Source of the DNA: Bacteroidales bacterium
GTDB taxonomy: Bacteria; Bacteroidota; Bacteroidia; Bacteroidales; Lentimicrobiaceae
DNA length: 64,000 nucleotides
Direction: 5' to 3'
Assembly: GCA_016709025.1 (NCBI GenBank)
Contig: JADJEQ010000006.1
Coordinates: 186,001 to 250,000 of the forward strand
Below the pieces are notes generated by a model that had not been told where the DNA came from, ran no database searches, and worked only from the letters and a program-made list of their open reading frames with translations. Both the position numbers and the translations under genes were made by a program. Of the stretch, positions 15,276-23,371 are shown in pieces (the stretch's first letter is position 1; every line of letters begins with the position of its first letter).

Positions 15276-16586
15276 ATGAAGCCGATTATCCGGGGATTAT
15301 TTCGCAATTTAAATTATCAGGAACTGCTGCCTGATGAAAAGCGAACCTTTAAACTTCACCTGGGTTATACCCTGTTTGATAATTTTGTAGCCGGCGTGCT
15401 GACACTGAATGAATTCGTTTTTCTGCGCAGTCTTCATGGCTCATCTTACCAGTTGAGTTTCCTGTTTCAATTCTCGGTACTGGTATTTATATCATTGATA
15501 TTTATCTCAGAATGGCTAAAACGGGTCAGGAACAAGCAAAAACTAATCCGGTGGACCGGGATTGTCACCAGAGCCCCACTGGCGTTGCTGTTGTTCTTTC
15601 CGAGATCGGCAGAAGCCATGAATGCGACATCGGTCTACCACTATATTTTTCTCGCCCTGTTTCTGATTTATTACCTTGGGAACCCGGTTATTTTTCCAAC
15701 CATCAACCTGTTTCTTAAAAGCAATTACAGGCACGAAAACTTTGGCAGGTTGTACAGCCTGGCAACCCTGTATGGCAAAATACTGATGCTGATCACCGCC
15801 TTTGTTTATGGTATTTTACTCGATTATGATCCTTATGCCTATACCTGGGTTTTTGCGCTGGTCGCGATTGCAGGTGTTGTGTCGGTTAACCTCCTGGCAG
15901 GAATCAGATATACGGATACAACCACGGAAGTCCCCAAAGGAGGATTTCTGGCTTCTGTAAAGGAATCGGCGATGGGCATGCGGCGGATTATGAAGAGCAA
16001 CACGCCTTTCCGACACTTTGAAATGGGATTTCTGTTCTATGGTTTTGCTTTTATGAGCACAGTAACTGTTATGACCATTTTCTTTGAAAAGCAGCTCAAC
16101 CTGAATTATTTCAGTGTGGCCGGCTACAAGAATGCATATAACATCATCGCGCTATTTTTGATTCCCTTTTTTGGCCGGATATTGGGGAAAATTGATCCCC
16201 GTAAGTTTGCTGCTTTCACTTTTGCTTCCGTAATGTTTTACCTTTTAAGCCTGGTTTTGACCTTCTATTTCCCTCAGCATACTCAATTGGGAAATTTCAA
16301 ATTGTTTTACAGTATGATACCCTTCGTGTTGTTTCACAGTGTTTTTGCCGCCACCATGTCGTTGCTCTGGAACATCGGATCAGCATATTTCTGCAAGCCT
16401 CAGGAAGCTGGCGAATACCAGTCTGTTCATCTTTTTCTGACAGCCACACGGTCTGTTTTTGCCCCGCTGCTCGGGGTGCTTTTCTATGAGATGTTTGGCT
16501 TTGTCTTTACCTTCAGCATAGGTGCAGCCTCGCTGATGATTGCCATTTTGATTATGTTCTGGTCGTACCGGAGGGAAAGGGTTTAA
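15276..16586 (+). CDS. MFS-type membrane transporter
   Basis: 436 aa with hydrophobic segments along the whole length (roughly ten to twelve), short polar loops with basic stretches such as EWLKRVRNKQKLIRW between segments 2 and 3, as in major-facilitator proteins. N-terminus is cytoplasmic and polar (LLPDEKRTFKLHLG). Substrate not readable. The start lies only 5 bases after a -7 promoter box, so a leaderless mRNA is possible. Convergent with the M1 peptidase gene; the 390 bp between them are filled with low-complexity repeats. Confidence 0.75.
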   Translation: MKPIIRGLFRNLNYQELLPDEKRTFKLHLGYTLFDNFVAGVLTLNEFVFLRSLHGSSYQLSFLFQFSVLVFISLIFISEWLKRVRNKQKLIRWTGIVTRAPLALLLFFPRSAEAMNATSVYHYIFLALFLIYYLGNPVIFPTINLFLKSNYRHENFGRLYSLATLYGKILMLITAFVYGILLDYDPYAYTWVFALVAIAGVVSVNLLAGIRYTDTTTEVPKGGFLASVKESAMGMRRIMKSNTPFRHFEMGFLFYGFAFMSTVTVMTIFFEKQLNLNYFSVAGYKNAYNIIALFLIPFFGRILGKIDPRKFAAFTFASVMFYLLSLVLTFYFPQHTQLGNFKLFYSMIPFVLFHSVFAATMSLLWNIGSAYFCKPQEAGEYQSVHLFLTATRSVFAPLLGVLFYEMFGFVFTFSIGAASLMIAILIMFWSYRRERV

Positions 16587-16589
16587 TTT

Positions 16590-16974
16590 CGGATTGCGGA
16601 TTGCGGATTTTAAGAAAAAGACAAGGGGACAAGCCTGCCCGCCGCAACGGAGTGAAGGAGGGGAGAGTGGGGGACAAGGAGAGATTTCAGATCGCGGATT
16701 TCGGATTTCGGATCTGATTTTAGTGGCCTCTGCTTCACTGTGGTTCTGATTAGCTGATTAGTTGATTAGCCTTTGGTATCCTCCGCCGCGCTCCGGTTCG
16801 GATTTCGGATTGCTGGTTTCTGGTTGCTGGACGCTGGATGCCGGATGCTGGATGCTGGATGCTGGATGCTGGTTTCTCCCTCACTCCCTCACTCCCTCAC
16901 TCCCTCACTCCCTCACTCTCCACTACTCACTACTCATTACTCATCTCTTAGTCCCATTTTTCACTTTTCACTCT
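16590..16974. repeat. Cluster of different short tandem repeats between convergent genes
   Basis: From left to right: CGGATTGCGGATT and GATTTCGGATTTCGG phrases (16590-16715), GATTAGCTGATTAG (16750-16770), a GCTGGAT 7-mer run (about 16824-16872), a TCACTCCC 8-mer run (16875-16918) and TTCACTCTTCACTTTTCAC (16955-16990). The last one crosses the stop codon of the M1 peptidase gene. Confidence 0.88.
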
Positions 16975-18867
16975 TCACTTTTCACTCTTCACTGGTTTCC
17001 AGCTATTATCCTTCGGAAACGCATCGGGAATGTTTTCTTCACCAAGTTCGATACCGGTCAGATTCCCGGTGTCTTCCAGAACAACAATTGTTTCCGGGCC
17101 GTCTTTCCAGGTAACGGAAGGCATTTTGTAGTCGACGACGGTGCCATCATCGTATTTGAATATTAAATAAACAGGAACCGGGACATTCCCCTTGTTGACG
17201 ATGGTAACCGACACTTTTTCATTGCCGGTTTCAACTTTATCAATCGACAGGTCCGGGTAACCGGTTTCATAAAACCAGGGATTGAAATACCAACTCAGGT
17301 CTTCCCCGGCAATGCGGCTGCAGGTATTCATAAAATCATAGGGAGAAGGATGTTTGAATGCCCATTCTTCAAGAAAGGTTTTGATGGCTGACTTGAAATT
17401 GACATCGCCCATGGCATCGCCCAGGTGATAAAAGGCAGCAGCAGCCCTTCCATAAACATTCTGCCTGTATGCATCTGTATTGGCTATTGAATTTGAAGGG
17501 ATTGACATGTTGAGATCATCTTCACGGCCTGCCGCCCGGGCATAGGAACGCATATAATTGCGGTGGGGATTTATTTCCGGAAAGTAGGTTTCTTCAATTT
17601 TCTTGGGTAAAAATGTAATCAAACCTTCATCCATCCACCCATAACGGGTTTCATTCAACCCGGCAATGAAAGGAAACCAGGTGTGCGAGATTTCATGTGA
17701 AGTTACAAATACGGTAAATGTTCTTTCTTCACCGGGTCCGTCATTCACAATCATCGGAAACTCCATGCCGCCATGCCCGCAAAAAACTGTCATACAAGGA
17801 AAAGGATAAGCAACGCCGGTTATTTCATCCGACATCATTTCAATGGTTTTAGCCCCGATGGCTGCCACCTCTTTGAAGTCCTCAGCTTTCTCAGGATAAG
17901 CGGCATCTACCATAACTGTTCTGCCATCTTTCAGCTTAACGGCAGCCTGATCCCACTGGTAAACCGGGCTGATGCCGAAAGCAAAGTCGGTAACATTCTC
18001 CGCTTTAAAGTTCCATTTTTTGAGTTTTCCCGGAATGAGGACTTTATGCTGTTTCAGGTCGTCAAAAGTCGCTATGGCGGTGGTTTCCCTATTACCGGCA
18101 GCCGCTTTCAGGCGCTCTGTTGTCTGCTCCGTCAGCAATTCTTTTCCATTCTGCAGTTCGCCGGTCGCCCACATCAGGTAATCACCCGGTATTGTCATGT
18201 GTACATCAAAATTGCCAAAGTCATTGTAAAATTCCCCCGAGCCAAGGTGCTGGGTGTAATCCCATCCGAAGACATCGTCGTAAACAGCAATTCTCGGGAA
18301 CCAGTAAGCAATAAAAAAGGATAAGGAATCGTAGGTTCCGGTTCGCATTTGAGTCTTCAGCGGATGAGTAAGATTCCAGATGATCTCCAGGTCAAGGCTT
18401 TTTTGAGGGGGAAGTGGTTTGGGTAATCTGAAGTAAACCAGGGTGCCGTCGCGGTTCCAGAGGGGCGGAGCGAGGATCAGCTCTTCCCCGTTTACTTTAA
18501 CACCGATGATTTCAACACCACTGGTCAGGTCAGTCGCATCTACCTCGTACACCCTGTTGGTACCGGCCCTGAAGATGTCGTGGTCGATGTTCAGTACCAT
18601 GTTTTTGAGTGTATCGGGGCTGTTGTTACTGTAAGTGATGGTCTCCGTTCCTATGAGAATTCGTGTCTGTGGGTCGAAGGAAGCACCGATCAGGTAATCG
18701 GCCCGGTTCTGAAAATACTTTTCACCCGGAGCACCGGTTTCAGTCCGGGTTTTATTTTTAAGAGCCCGTTTGTATTCACGGGGAAGATAGATTTCAGGGT
18801 TTTGTGCCTGAATTGACATACTTAGAGAGCAGACTCCGATCAGGGAAAAAAGCAGAATTTTTTTCAT
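16975..18867 (-). CDS. Exported M1-family metallopeptidase (aminopeptidase type)
   Basis: 630 aa with a signal peptide (about 20 residues, SIQAQ). Zinc motif HEISH (His391, Glu392, His395) with the third ligand Glu414 exactly 18 residues later in GWMDEG, as in gluzincins; GGMEFPM is the substrate-anchoring GAMEN-like motif. An N-terminal beta-domain and a C-terminal beta/helical region complete the M1 plan. It probably trims peptides in the periplasm or at the surface. The last residues (VKSEK) are coded by the first units of the GTGAAGAGTGAAAA-type repeat that continues beyond the stop, so the natural C-terminus may have been altered. Confidence 0.93.
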   Translation of the reverse strand: MKKILLFSLIGVCSLSMSIQAQNPEIYLPREYKRALKNKTRTETGAPGEKYFQNRADYLIGASFDPQTRILIGTETITYSNNSPDTLKNMVLNIDHDIFRAGTNRVYEVDATDLTSGVEIIGVKVNGEELILAPPLWNRDGTLVYFRLPKPLPPQKSLDLEIIWNLTHPLKTQMRTGTYDSLSFFIAYWFPRIAVYDDVFGWDYTQHLGSGEFYNDFGNFDVHMTIPGDYLMWATGELQNGKELLTEQTTERLKAAAGNRETTAIATFDDLKQHKVLIPGKLKKWNFKAENVTDFAFGISPVYQWDQAAVKLKDGRTVMVDAAYPEKAEDFKEVAAIGAKTIEMMSDEITGVAYPFPCMTVFCGHGGMEFPMIVNDGPGEERTFTVFVTSHEISHTWFPFIAGLNETRYGWMDEGLITFLPKKIEETYFPEINPHRNYMRSYARAAGREDDLNMSIPSNSIANTDAYRQNVYGRAAAAFYHLGDAMGDVNFKSAIKTFLEEWAFKHPSPYDFMNTCSRIAGEDLSWYFNPWFYETGYPDLSIDKVETGNEKVSVTIVNKGNVPVPVYLIFKYDDGTVVDYKMPSVTWKDGPETIVVLEDTGNLTGIELGEENIPDAFPKDNSWKPVKSEK

Positions 18868-19024
18868 GGCTGGATTGTTGGTTGTTCAGGCTTCTCAATA
18901 ATTGAACCATGCTTATAAAGCAATGATTATAAGCAGTATATATATAATAACATAATAAAAATCCGTCCGGAATCGAACACCATATTTACACGATTGAACA
19001 CCCGGAGAATCTGCCATAATAGGA

Positions 19025-19714
19025 TCAGTCCCGTTCCGCAAACCGGTAACCGATTCCAGATTCAGTAAGCAATAATTTGGGTCTGGAGGGATCATCCTCA
19101 ATTTTTTTTCTTAATTGAGCGACAAAAACCCGGAGGTATTGGGTTTGTTCGGTATAACCATAACCCCATATTTCCTTCAGGATTTGTGTATGGGTCATCA
19201 CCCTGCCTTCATTCCTTGCGAGCAGGGCCAATAGCGAGAATTCAGTTGAGGTAAGCTTTAGTATCTCATTGTTTTTCCGGGCTGTATGATTTGAAAGATC
19301 TATTGAAAGAGAACCGAAAATCAGCACCGGTTTATCTTCACCAGCCAGGCTTTGCCTGATGGCCAGACGGATCCTGGCGAGCAGTTCTCCGGTACGGAAG
19401 GGCTTGGTGAGGTAGTCGTTGGCTCCGTTGTCGAGGGCATGTATGATGTCGTCTTCTGAATTCCTCACCGATAGTATGATCACTGGTTTGAAATACCATT
19501 CCCGTAATTTCTTCAGGATATCGAGGCCGTCGGCATCGGGAAGTCCAAGGTCGAGGATGATCAAAACGGGATGGGTGGTCGCTGCCAGAACGAGGCCTTC
19601 TTTGCCTGTGGAAGCTTCTGAAATCAGGTATCCGCTGGCCGAAAGTGTGATTTCGAGCAACCGCCTTATCTGAACTTCATCATCAATGATCAGTATATTT
19701 CCTTCGTTTGTCAT
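19025..19714 (-). CDS. kdpE: Response regulator KdpE
   Basis: 229 aa, OmpR-type: receiver domain with acidic pocket Asp11-Asp12, phospho-acceptor Asp55 (ILDLGLPD) and Lys in LTKPF, then a winged-helix DNA-binding domain (TSTEFSLLALLARNEGRVMTH). Pairs with KdpD, whose stop directly precedes it (start at 19714, KdpD stop at 19715), so the two are translationally adjacent. Known: phosphorylated KdpE activates the kdp promoter in potassium limitation. Last gene of the operon. Confidence 0.95.
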   Translation of the reverse strand: MTNEGNILIIDDEVQIRRLLEITLSASGYLISEASTGKEGLVLAATTHPVLIILDLGLPDADGLDILKKLREWYFKPVIILSVRNSEDDIIHALDNGANDYLTKPFRTGELLARIRLAIRQSLAGEDKPVLIFGSLSIDLSNHTARKNNEILKLTSTEFSLLALLARNEGRVMTHTQILKEIWGYGYTEQTQYLRVFVAQLRKKIEDDPSRPKLLLTESGIGYRFAERD

Positions 19715-22360
19715 CTATTCATCGGGTTTGGTAAATTGATCCAAAGCAGCGGTTTTAGCCGGAATTCTGATGGTAAACAATGCCCCTCCGTTTTGACGGT
19801 TTTCGGCAATCACTGTTCCGTGGTGTGCTTCAACAAATCCTTTCACAATCGACAGGCCCAGACCGGTTCCACCCGCGATGGCATCCTTTCCACGGTAAAA
19901 CTTATTGAAAACAGACAATAATTCTGACTCCGGGAATCCCGGGCCCCTGTCCATGACCTGTATCACCAATAAATCGTTATCGTAAAAGATTTTCAGTCTT
20001 ATCCTGCTTCCAACCGGTGAATGCTGGGTTGCATTGAGTATCAGGTTGTGTATCACCTGTTCAATCAGCCCGAAATCCAGGTAAACCAAAGGCATTTCCA
20101 CCGGGATAATTACCGACAGTTTAAAAAGCTGTAATTCCTGTTTCAGGTTATGGCTTACTTTGTTTGACAGATCATGCACATCGCACCAATCGGGTCGGGG
20201 AGTGATGCGGCCGGATTCAAGCCGCGACATATTCAACAGGTTTTCTATTAAACGGTTAAGTCTGATTGAAGCAGTATTGATTTCCCCATAAAGTTTTGTT
20301 TTTGTTTCGTCCGGATAATGCTGGCTTAACAGGGTGTCAGATGCTCCCATAATGGTGGAAACCGGGATCCGCAGCTCATGTGAAATGGAATTAAATAGTG
20401 TTTTGTAAAGTTTATCCGACTCATTCAGTATATAGGCCTTCTTTGATGCATTCCTAAGGTATTCACGCTCATACTTACCTGAAATCTGTGAAATAAACGC
20501 CTCCCAGAATTGTTCTTCACCCTGGGTTAACTGGTGGTTATGTTCAACGGCAATTACACCCATATTGTCGCTGCTTCCCGTAAGGGGATAAAAAGTATAA
20601 CCGGTTGATGGTAAGGTGTCGGTATGTTTTCCTGCTTTGGATGAATGCCTGAACACCCAGGCTGCAATACTTAGTTCGTTTTCACTCAGTTCTATCCTGG
20701 CTTCCTGATGCACCAGGTTATCCAGCTGATTTGCATCATTCTTTAACAGAATGGCACATTCCAGGTTGAAGTATTTTTTAATATAGCGATCAGCAATTTT
20801 TGAGACTTCAATGAAACCGGAAGCTGCTGAAAGATCCCTGGTAAGTTGATACAGCGCGTGGGTTCTTTCTTCCCTGACCCTGATTTTCTTTTCCTGTCTG
20901 CGGACTCTTGAAGTAAGGATTCCATTTAAAAGTGCAATGATGAAAAACATAACCAACATCAGCATATCTTCAGGTTCTTCGATATGCAGCGTAAATTGGG
21001 GAGGTATAAAGAAGAAGTCCCAGATGATTGCGCTCAGGGTTGCCGCAAGTAAAATAGGGCCGGTGCCATAGAAAAGCGCGAGAATCGAAACCAGAAATAA
21101 CAACCCGAATGAAACGACCTGGTAACCAGCTATATCCTTGATAAGATAAAAGCCAATCGTTGATAAAGCAATTATCAGCGAAACAATCAGGTATTGCCTG
21201 ATATTGGATGTAAAAGCCGGTATGGATACTTTCTTGCGGTATTTATCCTTCGCCTTGCTGTCGGCCCCCAGTATATAGACATCAATATTTCCGCTGTAGC
21301 GGATCAGCCTGTTGACAAAATTGCCGAGCCTCAGCATGGATGGAAGATTGCGCACCCGCGGTTTTCCGACGATGATATGGGTTACATTTTCTTTTTGTGC
21401 AAATTCAACAATTGCTTTTACAACATCGATGTTGGTGATAATCCGGAACTTGATGCCCAGTTGCCTGGCAAGCTTGATGTTCTTGTCGAGTTGTTCACGT
21501 TCCCTGGGGGTTAATTTGTGCAGCGTTTCAACATAAAGAGCCTGTATTACAGCACCCATTGAATAGGAAAGATTCTTAGCCCAGCGCAACAGCCGGGTTG
21601 AATTAGGACTGTAATCGATGGCCACCAGCAGGTGCAGACCGGATTTCCATGGACCCCGGATGCGCTTTTGCTGCATGTAATCATGCAGTTGTTTATCTAC
21701 ACGGTCGGCAACTATGCGCAATGCCATCTCGCGCAAAGCGGTAATATTTCCTTCCCTGAAAAAATTCTCAATGGCTTCGCGTGATCTTTCAGGGCTATAT
21801 ACCTTACCTTCCGACAACCGTTGCAGTAGTTCGGCTGTAGTCAGGTCAACAAGTTCTACTTCATCTGCATTCTCGAAGATTTCGTCAGGTAAAGTTTCAC
21901 GAACTACAATACCGGTGATCTGTGCAACGGTTTCAGACCGGCTATCCAGGTGCTGAACATTCAGGGTAGTATATACATTGATTCCGTTTTCAAGAATCTC
22001 AAGTATATCCTGGTATCTTTTGGTATGCCGGCTCCCGGGTGCATTGGTATGGGCCAGTTCATCAACAAGCACAGTATGGGGTTTCCGTGCAATAATGGCA
22101 TCCAGATCCATTTCCTGTACCAGACCTGTCTTATACTCATAGGTTTTGCGGGGAATAATTTCAAAACCTTCAACCAATTCCTCAGTTTCCAGTCGTTTGT
22201 GTGTTTCAATAACTCCGATCAGAATATCGCTGCCTTTGTTTTTCTCGCTGCGGGCAGTTTTAAGCATGGTGTATGTTTTGCCCACACCTGCGCACATACC
22301 GAAGAATATCTTCAGTTTGCCCCGCTTGCTTTTTTCTTCTTCTCTCAGTGAAGCCAGCAA
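19715..22360 (-). CDS. kdpD: Sensor kinase KdpD, N-terminus disrupted by a probable frameshift
   Basis: 881 aa from a TTG at 22360; no ATG is available in this frame before the conserved core. Domains: KdpD/Walker A (GMCAGVGKTYT), USP-like segment, DUF4118 with four membrane helices (about 395-500), GAF, HisKA with His661 (SISHELRIP) and HATPase (GGTGLGLSIV). Upstream, an ATG at 22395 opens MDNTDNRPD in another frame; one more C at 22366-22369 would join it to PDQLLASLREEE, giving RPDPDQLL, which matches RPDPDRLL at the start of E. coli KdpD. So the gene very likely begins at 22395 and carries a one-base deletion or sequencing error. KdpD senses potassium/turgor and phosphorylates KdpE. Confidence 0.93.
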   Translation of the reverse strand: MLASLREEEKSKRGKLKIFFGMCAGVGKTYTMLKTARSEKNKGSDILIGVIETHKRLETEELVEGFEIIPRKTYEYKTGLVQEMDLDAIIARKPHTVLVDELAHTNAPGSRHTKRYQDILEILENGINVYTTLNVQHLDSRSETVAQITGIVVRETLPDEIFENADEVELVDLTTAELLQRLSEGKVYSPERSREAIENFFREGNITALREMALRIVADRVDKQLHDYMQQKRIRGPWKSGLHLLVAIDYSPNSTRLLRWAKNLSYSMGAVIQALYVETLHKLTPREREQLDKNIKLARQLGIKFRIITNIDVVKAIVEFAQKENVTHIIVGKPRVRNLPSMLRLGNFVNRLIRYSGNIDVYILGADSKAKDKYRKKVSIPAFTSNIRQYLIVSLIIALSTIGFYLIKDIAGYQVVSFGLLFLVSILALFYGTGPILLAATLSAIIWDFFFIPPQFTLHIEEPEDMLMLVMFFIIALLNGILTSRVRRQEKKIRVREERTHALYQLTRDLSAASGFIEVSKIADRYIKKYFNLECAILLKNDANQLDNLVHQEARIELSENELSIAAWVFRHSSKAGKHTDTLPSTGYTFYPLTGSSDNMGVIAVEHNHQLTQGEEQFWEAFISQISGKYEREYLRNASKKAYILNESDKLYKTLFNSISHELRIPVSTIMGASDTLLSQHYPDETKTKLYGEINTASIRLNRLIENLLNMSRLESGRITPRPDWCDVHDLSNKVSHNLKQELQLFKLSVIIPVEMPLVYLDFGLIEQVIHNLILNATQHSPVGSRIRLKIFYDNDLLVIQVMDRGPGFPESELLSVFNKFYRGKDAIAGGTGLGLSIVKGFVEAHHGTVIAENRQNGGALFTIRIPAKTAALDQFTKPDE

Positions 22361-22517
22361 TTGATCCGGTCAGGACGGTTGTCAGTATTATCCATGAATA
22401 ATCAAAAGATTAACAATTCAGTGACCATAAAATTACTCATACTCAAATGTAATATATAATCCTGATGGAGATCCGGAAGTTTACCTGTTAATTGCGTTAT
22501 GTAAAGTTAATGCTGTT

Positions 22518-23162
22518 TTAATGCTTGTAGCAATTACTCTTCGTATAAACTTTGCCTGAAAACGCATCAATTTTAAAAATGTGATCTGCAGCGGAAAGTT
22601 TATCCAGTTCGATGTTGAGCATCAGTAAATTGATCCTTTCTTCACCAAAAATGTAAAACTGTGGCTTTTCAGTGAGGTTTTCGATGGTTTCATTCAACCT
22701 GCTTCTTTGAACAGAACTGAATTTTCGTGCAACTGCAATCCTGTCAACCTGCAATAACGCTGCTTTGGGTGAAATATGAGGGTCCAGCCCACTGGCCGAT
22801 GCAAAGAGCATTTCCGACGGGATGTCAGTCAGACCATCAACTTGGTTAAATCGGATGAAACTTAATTTTCTTTCCTCTACGGTTCTTTTTAATTTGAGAT
22901 TGGTTATTCCCAGGTTTGAACCTCCTGAAGGCAACGGATTGTATGAGACAGCCGAAGGACGTGAGCTGAAATAGATGGTGCTGTCGAACTGTTGACCGAT
23001 GAGTTTGCTGCCAATTACGTTGTTGCCTTTAACGATCAGGCTTCCATTGGCTTTATCCTTAAAAGCGAACTGAACAATTCCTGTCACAAATAAAGGATAC
23101 ACGATTCCGGTTAATATTGTGAAGAAAAGCAAAATTCTAATGGATGTTATTAACGTCTTCAT
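22518..23162 (-). CDS. kdpC: Potassium-transporting ATPase subunit C
   Basis: 214 aa with one N-terminal membrane helix (about 8-30) and a periplasmic domain carrying SGLDPHISP and a C-terminal RINLLMLNIELDKL. KdpC stabilises the KdpA-KdpB complex and assists ATP use. Its ATG overlaps the stop of the upstream 67-aa gene (ATGA at 23159-23162), indicating translational coupling. 122-157 bp separate it from kdpD. Confidence 0.95.
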   Translation of the reverse strand: MKTLITSIRILLFFTILTGIVYPLFVTGIVQFAFKDKANGSLIVKGNNVIGSKLIGQQFDSTIYFSSRPSAVSYNPLPSGGSNLGITNLKLKRTVEERKLSFIRFNQVDGLTDIPSEMLFASASGLDPHISPKAALLQVDRIAVARKFSSVQRSRLNETIENLTEKPQFYIFGEERINLLMLNIELDKLSAADHIFKIDAFSGKVYTKSNCYKH

Positions 23163-23362
23163 TGTACAATTTTTTTTGTAAGGTTATAATAATTCAACAA
23201 GTTGTCAAGCACTCTGATCATGTTATCAATTTCAAAGATTCTGCCGGTAGCAATCAGAATAATCTTATCATCCTTTGCCTTGTCGGAAGCCTGAATTTTT
23301 TTGATTTCCAATTCCTTGCGCAGGATTAGTTTCTCTTTCAAATCAACAATCAGATTTTCCAT
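23159..23362 (-). CDS. 67-aa protein between kdpB and kdpC
   Basis: Charged, almost wholly helical 67-aa protein; heptad-like spacing in LKEKLILRKELEIKKIQ and a second helix IDNMIRVLDNLLNYYNLTKK suggest a small coiled coil. No membrane segment or cysteine. It starts 9 bp after kdpB and overlaps kdpC by 4 bp (ATGA), so it is translated as part of the operon. I know of no such subunit in the standard KdpFABC complex; it could be an accessory or regulatory factor of the pump. Function is inference from position only. Confidence 0.75.
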   Translation of the reverse strand: MENLIVDLKEKLILRKELEIKKIQASDKAKDDKIILIATGRIFEIDNMIRVLDNLLNYYNLTKKIVQ

Positions 23363-23371
23363 TTCCGGTGT

